Counted from the first letter of the stretch, positions 19,741 to 29,421 are shown. The stretch: DNA of 64,000 nucleotides from Burkholderia lata (GCF_902499335.1 NZ_CABVQK010000025.1:1-64000), one strand, 5' to 3'. Numbers and translations: made by a program. The notes: generated by a model not told the origin, from the letters alone.

Positions 19741-21203
19741 CTTTTCTCGGCATCGATCTCGGCACGTCCGAGGTCAAGGTTCTCCTCACCGATTCCCGTT
19801 CGGTCCCGCTCGCGACCGGCTCGGCCGCGCTGTCGATCAGCCGCCCGCATCCGCACTGGTCGGAACAGAGCCCGCAGGCGTGGTGGCACGCGATGCTCGA
19901 TGCGATCGCGGCGGTGCGCGCCGCGCATCCGGCCGGCTTCGCCGCGCTGCGCGGCATCGCGCTCTCGGGGCAGATGCACGGCGCGACGCTGATCGATCGC
20001 GCGGACCAGGTGCTGCGCCCCGCGATCCTGTGGAACGACACGCGCGCCGGCACCGAGTGCGTCGAGCTCGAGGCGCTGGTGCCGGAATCGCGCGCGATCA
20101 CCGGCAACATGGCGATGCCCGGCTTCACCGCGCCGAAGCTGATGTGGCTCGCGAAATACGAGCCCGCCGTGTTCCGCGCGGTGCACAAGGTGCTGCTGCC
20201 GAAGGATTACCTGATCTGGCGCCTGTCCGGCGAATTCGTGTCCGAGATGTCCGATGCGTCGGGGACGCTGTGGCTCGACTGCGCGCGCCGCGACTGGTCC
20301 GACCGGATGCTCGCCGCGACCGAGCTGTCGCGCGCGCAGATGCCGCGCCTCGTCGAAGGCAATGCCCCCGCCGCGCAGCTGCGCGACACGCTGCGGCGCG
20401 AATGGGGCATCGCGGGGCCCGTGACGATCGCCGGCGGCGCCGGCGACAACGCGGCCTCCGCGATCGGCATGGGCGTGACGGGCGCCGGCAGCGGCTTCCT
20501 GTCGCTCGGCACGTCGGGCGTGCTGTTCGCCGGCAACGACCGCTTCGCGCCGAACCCGGATGCCGCCGTGCATGCGTTCTGCCACTGCGTCGAAGGGCGC
20601 TGGCACCAGATGAGCGTGATCCTGTCGGCCGCCGCGAGCCTCGACTGGCTTGCGCGCGCGCACGGCACGACTGCCGGCGTGCTGGCCGCGCGTGCCGAAC
20701 GCGCGGAGCCGGCGCGTGCGCCGCTGTTCCTGCCGTATCTCGGTGGCGAGCGCACCCCGCACAACGACGCGCATGCGCGCGGCGTGTTCTTCGGGCTGTC
20801 CAACGAACACGATGCGTACGATCTCGCATATGCAGTGATGGAAGGCGTCGCGTTCGCGATGGCCGACGGCTACGACGCGCTGCGCGCGGCCGGCACGACG
20901 CTCGACGCGGTGTCGTTCATCGGCGGCGGCTCGAAGAGCGCATTCTGGGCGCGGCTGTGCGCGAATGCGACCGGGCTCGCGATGCGGCGTCATGCGGACG
21001 GTGCGGTCGGTGCGGCACTCGGCGCCGCGCGGCTTGCGCGCCTGGCCGCAACGGACGATACGCTCGCGGACGTCTGCGTCGCGCCGCCCGTCACGGAGAC
21101 GGTCGGGCCCGATTCCGCCACGGTCGATCTGCTGGCTGGCCGGCTCGCGCGGTATCGGCGGCTGTATCGGGCGCTGCGAGAGGAGTTCGCGGCCGCCGAC
21201 TGA
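19737..21203 (+). CDS. xylB: Xylulokinase
   Basis: The 488-residue FGGY-family kinase starts with the GTG of a GTGA overlap with the AraC gene. The first phosphate-binding loop GIDLGTSEVK, the substrate loop SGQMHGATL (Q79-M80-H81), ILWNDTRA, the catalytic aspartate D237 in GGAGDNAASAIG, and the second phosphate loop FLSLGTSGVLF identify xylulokinase rather than glycerol kinase. It phosphorylates D-xylulose to xylulose 5-phosphate for the pentose phosphate pathway, completing import, oxidation and phosphorylation within one operon. Confidence 0.93.
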   Translation: MTFLGIDLGTSEVKVLLTDSRSVPLATGSAALSISRPHPHWSEQSPQAWWHAMLDAIAAVRAAHPAGFAALRGIALSGQMHGATLIDRADQVLRPAILWNDTRAGTECVELEALVPESRAITGNMAMPGFTAPKLMWLAKYEPAVFRAVHKVLLPKDYLIWRLSGEFVSEMSDASGTLWLDCARRDWSDRMLAATELSRAQMPRLVEGNAPAAQLRDTLRREWGIAGPVTIAGGAGDNAASAIGMGVTGAGSGFLSLGTSGVLFAGNDRFAPNPDAAVHAFCHCVEGRWHQMSVILSAAASLDWLARAHGTTAGVLAARAERAEPARAPLFLPYLGGERTPHNDAHARGVFFGLSNEHDAYDLAYAVMEGVAFAMADGYDALRAAGTTLDAVSFIGGGSKSAFWARLCANATGLAMRRHADGAVGAALGAARLARLAATDDTLADVCVAPPVTETVGPDSATVDLLAGRLARYRRLYRALREEFAAAD

Positions 21204-21312
21204 CGCGCAGCGCGGCCGGCGTCTTCGTCGATTCACGCGTGATCGCGCTTGACCTGGCCCTTGGGATCGCCTTTATGCTGAGCGCAACGAATCGACAGCA
21301 GAGAGGTGACGG

Positions 21313-22335
21313 ATGGGCACGTCCACGCCCCGTTTGAACGCATCGGCGGCCGCCGCACGGCTTGGCGTATCGATCAAGGCGCTGCGGCTGTACGAGCGGC
21401 ACGGCCTCGTCACGCCGGAACGCACGCCGGCCGGCTACCGCGCGTATGGCCCGGACGATCTCGCCCGCGCGGCCGATATCGCTGCGCTGCGGGCGCTCGG
21501 CCTCAGTCTCGCGCAGGTGGCGAGCGTGCTCGACGGTGACGCGCGCAGCCTGGACGACGCGCTGGCCGCTCACGAAGCGGCGCTCGATCACGGCATTCAG
21601 GATCTCGTGCGCAAGGTCGACCGCGTGCGCGCGATTCGCGCCGGCCTTGCGCGCGGCCGGATGCCGGCCGACGGCGAACTGACGCGGCTCGTCGACGACA
21701 GCGGCGCCGGCGTGGCATTCAGCCTGCCGTGGCCGTGGGGCGGCGAATGGTTCGAGTGCCGTGATATCCGGCCGTTGAACTACATCATCGGCTCGTTGGG
21801 CAGCGGCAAGACGCGGCTGGCGTTGCGGCTCGCCGACGCACTGCCCGGTGCCGTGTTCGTCGGCCTCGACCGGCTGGAAAACGACCGTGCCGATGCCTTT
21901 GCCGCGCTACGCGCCGATCCATCATTGAAGTCGCGTATCGACCGAACATCGGCGTTGCTGGCCGAAGGGGGCGCGAAGCCATCGGCGGCGCTGACCGCGC
22001 TGCTCGCCAGCCTCGAAGCCGAAGGCCCGCGCGCGCTCGTCGTCGACATGATCGAACAGGATCTCGACCGGCCCACGCAACAGGCACTGATTGCCCATCT
22101 GCGAGAACGCGCCGCCGCCGGCATGCGTCCGCTGTTCCTCCTGACGCGCTCGTCGGCGATCCTCGATCTGACGGCGGTCGGCCCCGACGAAACCATCCTG
22201 CTGTGCCCGGCCAATCACAGCCCGCCTTCGCGCGTGGCGCCTTACCCCGGTGCGCCCGGCTACGAAGCGGTGGCGACCTGCCTGGCGTCGCCCGAGATCC
22301 GCGAGCGGCTCGCGCGCCGGCCTGAAGCGGCGTGA
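21313..22335 (+). CDS. MerR-family regulator fused to a P-loop NTPase-like domain
   Basis: 340 residues. The N-terminus is a MerR winged helix (about residues 9-75, ASAAAARLGVSIKALRLYERHGL) followed by a dimerisation helix to about 115. In place of a usual small effector domain, the remaining 200 residues carry a Walker A motif at residues 160-167 (GSLGSGKT), a possible Walker B strand at 241-246 (ALVVDM) and a later LLTRSSAIL segment. This looks like a nucleotide-binding domain resembling small ABC or AAA ATPases. It is a stand-alone gene 110 bp after xylB. Target and signal are unknown; ATP-controlled DNA binding is a guess. Confidence 0.8.
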   Translation: MGTSTPRLNASAAAARLGVSIKALRLYERHGLVTPERTPAGYRAYGPDDLARAADIAALRALGLSLAQVASVLDGDARSLDDALAAHEAALDHGIQDLVRKVDRVRAIRAGLARGRMPADGELTRLVDDSGAGVAFSLPWPWGGEWFECRDIRPLNYIIGSLGSGKTRLALRLADALPGAVFVGLDRLENDRADAFAALRADPSLKSRIDRTSALLAEGGAKPSAALTALLASLEAEGPRALVVDMIEQDLDRPTQQALIAHLRERAAAGMRPLFLLTRSSAILDLTAVGPDETILLCPANHSPPSRVAPYPGAPGYEAVATCLASPEIRERLARRPEAA

Positions 22336-22350
22336 CCCGCCATCAGGTTG

Positions 22351-23166
22351 TCAGGATTCCAGCCGCCCCATCCTGCGCGCCATCGCCGGGCTCACCGCGT
22401 GCACCGGATCGAACCCGAAGAATTCGAGCACGTGGCGCGCGACGTCGTCGCGATCGTTGTCCGCGCAGATCATGTGGTAGCTGTTTTCCAGCACGATCCC
22501 GCGCGCGTCGGGCATCTTTTCCAGCAGGAAATCGGCCGAGCGCAGGCTCGTCAGTTCGTCCTCGCGCGCATGCAGCACGAGCGTCGGACACGGCGTGCCG
22601 GCCGCGGCCTCGAGCGCCCAGTCGCGCATCCGGTCGACCTGCCGCACGCACGCGAGCGGCACCCACGCATAGTGGAAACTGTCCTCGCGCTCGAACTTCT
22701 TCTTCACGATCGCGCGGATCGTCGCGTTCTTGATGCCGAACGGATCGCCTTCCTCGACGCGCATCCGCTCCGCCACACCCGGCACGCGGTACAGCACGTG
22801 CCGCAACGCCCGGTACCACGGCGTCGACCACCCGTCGATGAACACCGGCGTGGCCAGCAGCGCAAGCCGGCCGCGCGCATGCTGCACGCGGTGGCACAGC
22901 AGCAGCGCGACCAGCGCGCCCATGCACATGCCGACGACATGCAGCGTGTCGTACTCGTTTTCCAGCGCGCGATACTGCTCGGTCACCGCGTCGAGCCACG
23001 CCTCCGCGCGCACGCCGACCAGATCCTCGGGGCGCGTGCCGTGCCCCGGCAGCGTGATCATGTGCGTATCGCCGCCCGCGCGCCGCATCGCCTTGTGCAG
23101 CGAGCCGAGATCGTATTGCGTGCCGCCGAGCCCGTGGATCAGCAGGACGCCCGTGCGGCCTGTCAT
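22351..23166 (-). CDS. Alpha/beta hydrolase with a Cys nucleophile motif
   Basis: The 271-residue protein has an alpha/beta-hydrolase fold: LLIHGLGG oxyanion loop (residues 8-15), a nucleophile elbow GMCMG at 79-83 with cysteine C81 where esterases have serine, an acid residue in HAREDELTS, and the histidine in NSYHMI. The overall form is like small carboxylesterases and monoglyceride lipases. A cysteine nucleophile is known in dienelactone hydrolases and polyhydroxyalkanoate synthases and suggests thioester or lactone chemistry. It starts 14 bp after the MASE1 gene stop and is probably co-transcribed with it. Substrate unknown. Confidence 0.8.
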   Translation of the reverse strand: MTGRTGVLLIHGLGGTQYDLGSLHKAMRRAGGDTHMITLPGHGTRPEDLVGVRAEAWLDAVTEQYRALENEYDTLHVVGMCMGALVALLLCHRVQHARGRLALLATPVFIDGWSTPWYRALRHVLYRVPGVAERMRVEEGDPFGIKNATIRAIVKKKFEREDSFHYAWVPLACVRQVDRMRDWALEAAAGTPCPTLVLHAREDELTSLRSADFLLEKMPDARGIVLENSYHMICADNDRDDVARHVLEFFGFDPVHAVSPAMARRMGRLES

Positions 23167-23179
23167 GACGCGCGTCCGC

Positions 23180-24475
23180 TCATTCGTCCGCCGCCGGCCA
23201 CACGCGCTCGAGTTGCCAGACGCCCGCCACCACCGTCACGTCGACGTTCGAATCGAGCAACGGCGCGCCGTGATCGGTGATCGTCTGCGTGCCGCCGTCG
23301 CGCTGCACGATACGCAGCGACAGCGACGCGCGATCCTCGCCCTCGATCTCCGCATCCCAGTAGTCGCGCAGCGCAGCGCGGTCGCCCGGCTGCACGCGTT
23401 CGAGGACGAGCGGCACGCTTGCGATCTCGGCCGCAGCGACGCCGACGCCGAACACGCGCTCGACGTCGCCGCTCCACTCGATCCGCCCCGATTCCGGATC
23501 GAGCACGTACGCGATCTGGCCGGCGCTCGCGAGCGCGAGTTCCATGTTGTTCTGCAGGACCGCCGCGTGCTCGTGCACGCGTTCGCGCGTGGTCTTCAGC
23601 GTACTCACCGTCAGCACCAGCAGCGACGCGACCGCCAGATAAAGCTGCGCCTCGAGCAGCGCACTGCCGTAGTGCTCGTGAAACGACGCGAACGGGCCGT
23701 CGCCCTGCGCGGTCTGCTCGATCACGATCAGCGCGAGCACCAGCACCGACGACGAGCCCGCGCGGCCGCCGAGCAGCAGCGTCACCGCGACGGTGAGGAA
23801 CAACGGGATATACGTCAGTGCGAAGCCGGCGCCGGTGCCGAATCTCTGCGACGTGTCGCCGTCGAAGATCACGAGCGCGACGGCCACGACCAGCACGAAC
23901 GAGATCATGCCGAGCACCAGGTCGAAGCGCTCGTGATCGCCCGAGCGGTGCGCGCGAAAGCGCGACCATGACGCGAGCACCGGCGTGACCAGCAGCACGC
24001 CGACGAAATCGGACGCGGCCCACACCGACCACACGTCGAAGAACGGCGCGCCCTTGACCACCGTGTACCAGGCCGCGCCGCCGATCGCGCCGACCACGCC
24101 CGCGATCAGGCCGGCGAGGATCACCGAGCGCAGGAAATACAGCCCTTCGAGCGAGAAGCGCACGCGCTGGACGAGCCACACCGCGAGCGCGGCCGCGCCG
24201 ACCTCGTCGACCGTGAACAGCACCGCGTTGACCAGGCTGCCGTGTTCGATGCCGCTCAGCGCGAGCTGCCCGACCAGGAACGCGCCTGCCAGCGTCAGCC
24301 ATTCGCGCATCGGCCGCAGCATGAACGCACCGACCGTCACGCCGGCCGGCAGCCAGATGTAGCCCGTCAGCCGGACGGGGCCGTTGAACTGGTGCGAGAT
24401 GTAGCCGGTCGCGAGATACAGCGCCGCCCAGAGCAGCGCGGCGACGAGGCCCGGCCGCGATCGTTTGGTGTCCAT
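23180..24475 (-). CDS. MASE1-domain membrane sensor with a C-terminal PAS domain
   Basis: About 431 residues. The first 290 form a MASE1-type membrane sensor of about eight helices (WLPAGVTVGAFMLRP, SDFVGVLLVTPVLASW). A short coiled linker and a PAS domain follow (about 310-425: LALASAGQIAYVLDPESGRIEWSGDVERVFG). MASE1 usually precedes a GGDEF, EAL or histidine kinase output; here the protein ends with the PAS domain. The open frame extends far upstream of 24475, but MDTKRSRPGL is the first start giving a normal N-terminus. It may act through a partner protein or be a shortened relic. The adjacent hydrolase may be functionally linked. Confidence 0.82.
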   Translation of the reverse strand: MDTKRSRPGLVAALLWAALYLATGYISHQFNGPVRLTGYIWLPAGVTVGAFMLRPMREWLTLAGAFLVGQLALSGIEHGSLVNAVLFTVDEVGAAALAVWLVQRVRFSLEGLYFLRSVILAGLIAGVVGAIGGAAWYTVVKGAPFFDVWSVWAASDFVGVLLVTPVLASWSRFRAHRSGDHERFDLVLGMISFVLVVAVALVIFDGDTSQRFGTGAGFALTYIPLFLTVAVTLLLGGRAGSSSVLVLALIVIEQTAQGDGPFASFHEHYGSALLEAQLYLAVASLLVLTVSTLKTTRERVHEHAAVLQNNMELALASAGQIAYVLDPESGRIEWSGDVERVFGVGVAAAEIASVPLVLERVQPGDRAALRDYWDAEIEGEDRASLSLRIVQRDGGTQTITDHGAPLLDSNVDVTVVAGVWQLERVWPAADE

Positions 24476-24784
24476 CGAGAATCCCTGTGTGCTGCGCCTG
24501 CGGTCGGCAGGTGCGCGATGTGCGAATGATATGCGGACGGGGCGGGCCGGGGAATACCGGGGGCCGGACGCGCGTGCGGGGCACCGGCGCGCCCGCAAGC
24601 TGGCGGTTGTGACCGGGAAAGGATCGGAAAAGTTCGGTGTGTGCCGGGTACGGTCAGGACACGTCAGAGCGTCGTCTTGGCCGGATGGCCAAAAACGCCC
24701 GCAGCCGGTGGTTCGCATCCAGAATGAAAGGCATCCGAAAGCATGCGCTTCCGGTATCGTCCACGTCATCAGCCGACTTTCCAC

Positions 24785-25741
24785 ATGACCGCACGCCATG
24801 AAAACAGTACCGGCCCGGCCGATCCCGGCCCCCTCGACACCATGAGCCGATTTCGCGTCACATACGACGGGCCCGCGCTCGAATCGTCCGAGATGGACGT
24901 GCGCGAACTCGCGCCCGCGCTGCTCGCCATCGGGGATCTGCTCGACGCATCGACCCGCGCGCTGTGCGGCAATCAGGTTCGGCCGCAGGTGAACGTGCGC
25001 GGCAGCTTCAAGACCGGCAGCTTCGGCATCGACTTCACGCTCGCGACCTCGCTGCTCGGCCGCATGCGCGACATGCTGAGCGGCAACGAAGGCACGGCGC
25101 TCGCCAATGCGGTCACGATCCTGACCGCGCTCGGCATCGCCGTGCCCAGGGCGGGAAAGGGGCTCTTCGCCGTTCTCAAATGGCTGCGCGGGCGCGAGAT
25201 CCTGCAGGTGCAAATGCAGGACCACACCGCGATCCTGCACGTCGAAGGCGACACACTCGAAATCGACCTGCCCGTCCTCACCCTGCTGCGCGACGTCAGC
25301 GTGCGCCACGCTATCGAGCAAGTGCTTGCACCGCTCGCACGCGAAGGCATCGTGGTGTTTGCGATCGGCACCGATACCGAGATAGTCGAAACGGTCGATC
25401 GTCGCGAAATCGCGTGGTTTCACGCGCCGGAACCCGCCGACTCGCTCATCCTCGACGAGCATCGAAAGATGGCGTTCTCGATCGTGTCGCTCGCGTTCAA
25501 GGACGACAACAAGTGGCGGCTGTACGACGGCACGTCGACGATTCATGCGGCGATCTCGGATGCCGGCTTCCTGTCGCGCGTGAACAACAGTCAGATCAGC
25601 TTCAGCAAGGGTGACGTGCTCGTGTGCAATGTCCGCATGCAGCAGTGGCAAACCTCGGACGGAGCAAAAACCGAATACGAAGTGACGGATGTCCTCGAAC
25701 ATCGTCCGGCCGGCCTGCAGATTCAGTTGCCGGGGCTTTGA
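24785..25741 (+). CDS. Conserved protein of unknown function
   Basis: 318 residues, divergent from the MASE1 gene. No catalytic motif was recognised. The first third contains a regular helical segment (DVRELAPALLAIGDLLDAS) and a conserved-looking block GSFKTGSFGIDFTL. A short hydrophobic helix near residue 105-120 (ANAVTILTALGIAVP) is present, and the C-terminal half is beta-rich. Good third-position GC bias shows that it is real. In-frame alternatives are an ATG at 24842 and an upstream TTG-type extension. I do not assign a function. Confidence 0.75.
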   Translation: MTARHENSTGPADPGPLDTMSRFRVTYDGPALESSEMDVRELAPALLAIGDLLDASTRALCGNQVRPQVNVRGSFKTGSFGIDFTLATSLLGRMRDMLSGNEGTALANAVTILTALGIAVPRAGKGLFAVLKWLRGREILQVQMQDHTAILHVEGDTLEIDLPVLTLLRDVSVRHAIEQVLAPLAREGIVVFAIGTDTEIVETVDRREIAWFHAPEPADSLILDEHRKMAFSIVSLAFKDDNKWRLYDGTSTIHAAISDAGFLSRVNNSQISFSKGDVLVCNVRMQQWQTSDGAKTEYEVTDVLEHRPAGLQIQLPGL

Positions 25742-25828
25742 CCGGCTGCCCGCCATCGGCAATCATTCGCTACCGGGTTCGGTCTTCCCGTCGACGATCC
25801 CGAATTCCCGAACGAACGAGTCCGCACG

Positions 25829-26266
25829 ATGACACACGCAATCCGCCTGCGCCCGGCGTCTGCCGCCGACCTGCCGTTCCTGTTGAACCTGCGTCGCCTC
25901 ACGATGACCGAACACCTGCAACGCGCTGGAATGCCGACCGACGACGACACGCACGACCGGCGCGTCCGCGCGCATTTCGACGATGCGATGATCGTCTGCG
26001 AAGGCGATGACGCCATCGGCTTGCTGAAGGTGACACGCGCCACCGATGAGTGGCACGTACACCAGATCCAGATCCTCCCCGCGCACCAGGGCCGGGGCAT
26101 CGGCGAAGCCGTGCTGAACGCATTGCTGAACGACGCGGCACGCGCGCACGTGCCGGTGTCGCTCAGCGTGCTGCACGGCAACCCGGCGCGGCGGCTCTAC
26201 GAACGGCTCGGCTTCCGCAGCGAGTCGGAAACCGAAACGAGCGCGAGCATGATCTGGCGCGCGTGA
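25829..26266 (+). CDS. GNAT-family N-acetyltransferase
   Basis: The 145-residue product has the GNAT fold: IRLRPASAADLPFLLNLRR at the N-terminus, the acetyl-CoA pyrophosphate loop HQGRGIGEAVLNALL (motif A, about residues 91-105), and the C-terminal NPARRLYERLGFRSESET block. It transfers an acetyl group to an unknown amine. It stands alone between two unrelated genes. Confidence 0.9.
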   Translation: MTHAIRLRPASAADLPFLLNLRRLTMTEHLQRAGMPTDDDTHDRRVRAHFDDAMIVCEGDDAIGLLKVTRATDEWHVHQIQILPAHQGRGIGEAVLNALLNDAARAHVPVSLSVLHGNPARRLYERLGFRSESETETSASMIWRA

Positions 26267-26291
26267 CGTCCGGCGTTTCAACGCCGCCGCA

Positions 26292-27131
26292 TTACTGCGT
26301 GATCTTCGCGTCCTTCAGCAAGTTGCCGATCATCTGCGCACTCGCCTTCTCCACCGCAGCCGCCTGCAGTTGCTGCTGAAGCCCCGGCTTCGCTGTCGCG
26401 AAGCCCGGCACCTGCGTCGGTCGCTTCGCATCCAGCTTCACGATTGCCCGCACGCCATCGACGGGGATCGAATCGCTCGTCGCGGCACCGACCTTCAGTT
26501 TCTCGAGCGCCTGCGCGACCGGCAACGGCAAGCCGGACGTCTTGCCTTCCGCCGCCGGCGTGTGGAAGCTCACCCACGGCAGCTCGCCACCGGCATCGCG
26601 GCTCGGCGCCATGCTGTACTGACGCGCCAGCCCTTCGAACGACTTGCCCGCCTTCAACTCGCTCAGCACCGTCGCGGCCGTCACCGGATCCTGGACGATG
26701 ATCAGGCGCGGCTTGTACTCGTTCTTGCCGAGCGTGGCCACGAGTTCGTCGTAGCGCGCCTTGACCTGTTCTTCGGTCACCGGCTCGGGCTTCACGTTGT
26801 CGCGCAGGTAAAGCTGCACTTCGGCATTCGCTTTCGCCTGCTGCACCGCCGCCTTGACCTCGGGCTTGTCGGCATAGTTCGCCTTCTCGGCGGCCTGCTG
26901 AACCAGCACGCGCGTGATCAGCTGATTCTTGATCGCCTGGCGGATCTGCGGCGAGTCGGGTTGCCCGGACGCGCGCAGCAGCGTATCGACGTCGGCCTGC
27001 GTGATCGGCGTGCCGTTGACCGTCGCAACGGTCGCCGTGGTCGCCGCCGTCTCTGCGTGGACAGACCCGCTCAGTGCGCCGGCCAGCGCAGCGATCAGCA
27101 ACAGGCGGTTCGGTGTCGTTTTCATCTTCAT
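26292..27131 (-). CDS. Exported PpiC/parvulin-type peptidyl-prolyl isomerase
   Basis: 279 residues counted from the ATG at 27131, which gives a clean signal peptide (MKMKTTPNRLLLIAALAGALSGSVHA). The mature part has a SurA/PrsA-like N-terminal helical domain (VNGTPITQADVDTLL) and a parvulin domain around residues 140-235 (SFEGLARQYSMAPSRDAGGELPWVSF). It is expected to assist folding of outer-membrane or secreted proteins in the periplasm. The frame runs 26 codons further upstream, but without homology to a signal sequence. Confidence 0.9.
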   Translation of the reverse strand: MKMKTTPNRLLLIAALAGALSGSVHAETAATTATVATVNGTPITQADVDTLLRASGQPDSPQIRQAIKNQLITRVLVQQAAEKANYADKPEVKAAVQQAKANAEVQLYLRDNVKPEPVTEEQVKARYDELVATLGKNEYKPRLIIVQDPVTAATVLSELKAGKSFEGLARQYSMAPSRDAGGELPWVSFHTPAAEGKTSGLPLPVAQALEKLKVGAATSDSIPVDGVRAIVKLDAKRPTQVPGFATAKPGLQQQLQAAAVEKASAQMIGNLLKDAKITQ

Positions 27132-27486
27132 TGTTTCGTCACTTCGGCTCAAGAAACGCGGCATGGGGCTGCCGCGCAAATTCACCGGCGCGGCAATGCG
27201 CCGGTGCAACCAGTCAGTCGATTCGGTTCATCGTCATGGGCACGCGCAGTGCCTGCCGGTGCCGCTGTCATTGTGCCCGGAAGCGATTTTTCGCGTCGTG
27301 TGGTTGGGGACAGCCGCCCGGCGGGCGGTGCGGCGCGCGTTGCGCACGCCGGTCATTACGAACGCGTGATGTGGAAATTGTGTGGAAACGCGATGGAAAT
27401 CCCGCGAAATCGCAATGAATCACATCATGGCTTCGCGAGCCCGGCCGCCGACCGAGGTCGAGGCGGCCGCGCGTGCACCATCAAGG

Positions 27487-29421
27487 TCAAGGCGTCCAGC
27501 GATACACGGTGATGCTGTTGCCCTTCACGTTGTTCTTCATCACCACGTACTCGCCGTTCGACCGGCGGTACGCGCGGATGCTGTACATCGCATCGATCGC
27601 GCTGCTGGTATCCACGGTCGCGGGGCTCGCGTTGACCAGCGTGGTGTCGAGATTGCCGGTGGTGAGGTTGAATGCGTCGACGTTCGGCCACAGCGGCCCG
27701 CTGCTGCTGAACCAGTAGCCGACGAACAGATGGTTGCCCACCGCGTCGATCGATTTCGCGCCGCTGTGCGGCAGCGTGATCACCGGGTCCGGCTTCGTCG
27801 TGTTGCCCGCGCTCCAGCCGTGATACACCTCGATACGCGTGCCGATCGACGTCCAGTCGTTGGTCCCGATCGCGCCCTGCGCGAGCACCATCGTGTCGCT
27901 GTCCGCAAGATAGACGATGCGCGTGAGCGGCTGGATGCTGTCGGGCACGCGGGTCGCGACGCCCGGCCCCCACGACGGCTTGCCGCTCGCGTCGAAGCCG
28001 GTCAGCGGGTAATGGGTAATCGCGCCGGTCTTGTCGAGGCCGGCCCACACGCCGCCCTTGCTGTCGATGCTGAAGCCGCTCGTCACGCGCCGCGTCGTGT
28101 TGAACGCGGGGCCCGGGATCGAGCCGTCCGGAATCGCGATGTAGCCGTTCGCCGCGTTGAAATGGAAGAAGTAGAAGACCGGCGGATTCTGGCCCGCCGC
28201 GACGAGAATCCGGTTCGCGCCCACCGACGTGAGCAGCCCGAAATGCTCGTCGCGCTGCGTGTCGCTCATGTTGATGCGCGGATCGGCCGGATACGTGAAC
28301 GGATCGACCGTGTTCGCGACGAACTTGCCGCCCGCGCTGCCGCTGTACACGTGCGTGCCGCCATAGAACAGCGCGCCGTCGGTGACCGGGTCCGGCGCGG
28401 CGATCCCTTCGAAGTTCAGCGACTGCAGCGTCCACCGCAGGTTGCCGGTACTGCTGTACGCATGAATGTCGGTCGCGCCGTTGCGGCCGAGATCCCAGCT
28501 GCCGCCCCACGGATTGTTGAGCACATAGAGATTGCCCCCGGTGTCCTTGCCGATCCCGACGATGCGCGTGAAGCGCTGCGCACCGACCTGCCCCTTGATA
28601 CCCGTCGTCGTGTCGAGATAGCCGCCGCGTACGCCGAACGTGCCGGCCAGCGCGGGCCGGCCCGACACCGTATAGCGCTTGATGTTCTGGTCGGGGCCTT
28701 CGTCGCCCGCCAGCAGCTGCCCGGCTGCCGCATCGAAATACAGCGCCGACGGCTGCGACCCGGCCGGCATCCGGATCGTGTCCAGCAGCGCGCCGGCCGG
28801 GCTGAAGCCGACGATCGAGCCGGCGCTCTTCTGCGCGACCCACACGTTGCCCGCACCGTCCACCGCGAGCGCGCCCGGCCCCGCCACGTTGATGTCGCGC
28901 TGCCACACGCCGTCGGTGGTGAACACGCGCACGCGATTGCCGTAGAAGTCGCTTGCATAGAGCAGCGAGCCGGCCGTCGCGAGCCCGGTGACGACGTCGA
29001 TGCGCGGCTGGTTGGTCGCCGCGCTGACCTGGATGACGCGGTCGCGATACTTCGTCGCGCGGTTGTAGCGCCCCACCGCGCCGCTGCCGTACGTCTTGCC
29101 GGGCTGCAACGCGACGAACAGCGACGTCGCGTTGCCCGTGATCGCGCTGCCCTGGAACTCCGAGTGCGTACCGATCGAGCCTGCGCTCTTGCCGTTCTGG
29201 TAGATCGCGACACCGCCCTCATCCTCGTCCCACATCGACGCCGTATAGATCACGCCTTCGGGTGCGACCCACATCGCGCGCGCAACGTTGCCGACGTGGG
29301 CCGCGAGCGTGCCGTACGTGTTCGCGAGCCAGTCGGTGGTGTTGCTTGCGTGAACGGGAGGGGTAATCGCGGCGATCGCTGCGGCGAGAAGCGCAGCCTG
29401 AAACCGTTGTCTGGCGACCAT
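27487..29421 (-). CDS. Large secreted beta-propeller (NHL/SMP-30-like) protein
   Basis: 644 residues from the ATG at 29421, chosen for the AGGAGAG site and for a typical signal peptide (VARQRFQAALLAAAIAAITPPVHAS). The mature protein is built from repeated propeller blades, for example GALAVDGAGNVWVAQKSAGSIVGF and GFSIDSKGGVWAGLDKTGAITHY, over more than 500 residues, suggesting one or two propellers. It should be periplasmic or outside the cell. No catalytic residues were recognised; binding or lactonase activity are both possible. It is transcribed alone. Confidence 0.75.
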   Translation of the reverse strand: MVARQRFQAALLAAAIAAITPPVHASNTTDWLANTYGTLAAHVGNVARAMWVAPEGVIYTASMWDEDEGGVAIYQNGKSAGSIGTHSEFQGSAITGNATSLFVALQPGKTYGSGAVGRYNRATKYRDRVIQVSAATNQPRIDVVTGLATAGSLLYASDFYGNRVRVFTTDGVWQRDINVAGPGALAVDGAGNVWVAQKSAGSIVGFSPAGALLDTIRMPAGSQPSALYFDAAAGQLLAGDEGPDQNIKRYTVSGRPALAGTFGVRGGYLDTTTGIKGQVGAQRFTRIVGIGKDTGGNLYVLNNPWGGSWDLGRNGATDIHAYSSTGNLRWTLQSLNFEGIAAPDPVTDGALFYGGTHVYSGSAGGKFVANTVDPFTYPADPRINMSDTQRDEHFGLLTSVGANRILVAAGQNPPVFYFFHFNAANGYIAIPDGSIPGPAFNTTRRVTSGFSIDSKGGVWAGLDKTGAITHYPLTGFDASGKPSWGPGVATRVPDSIQPLTRIVYLADSDTMVLAQGAIGTNDWTSIGTRIEVYHGWSAGNTTKPDPVITLPHSGAKSIDAVGNHLFVGYWFSSSGPLWPNVDAFNLTTGNLDTTLVNASPATVDTSSAIDAMYSIRAYRRSNGEYVVMKNNVKGNSITVYRWTP

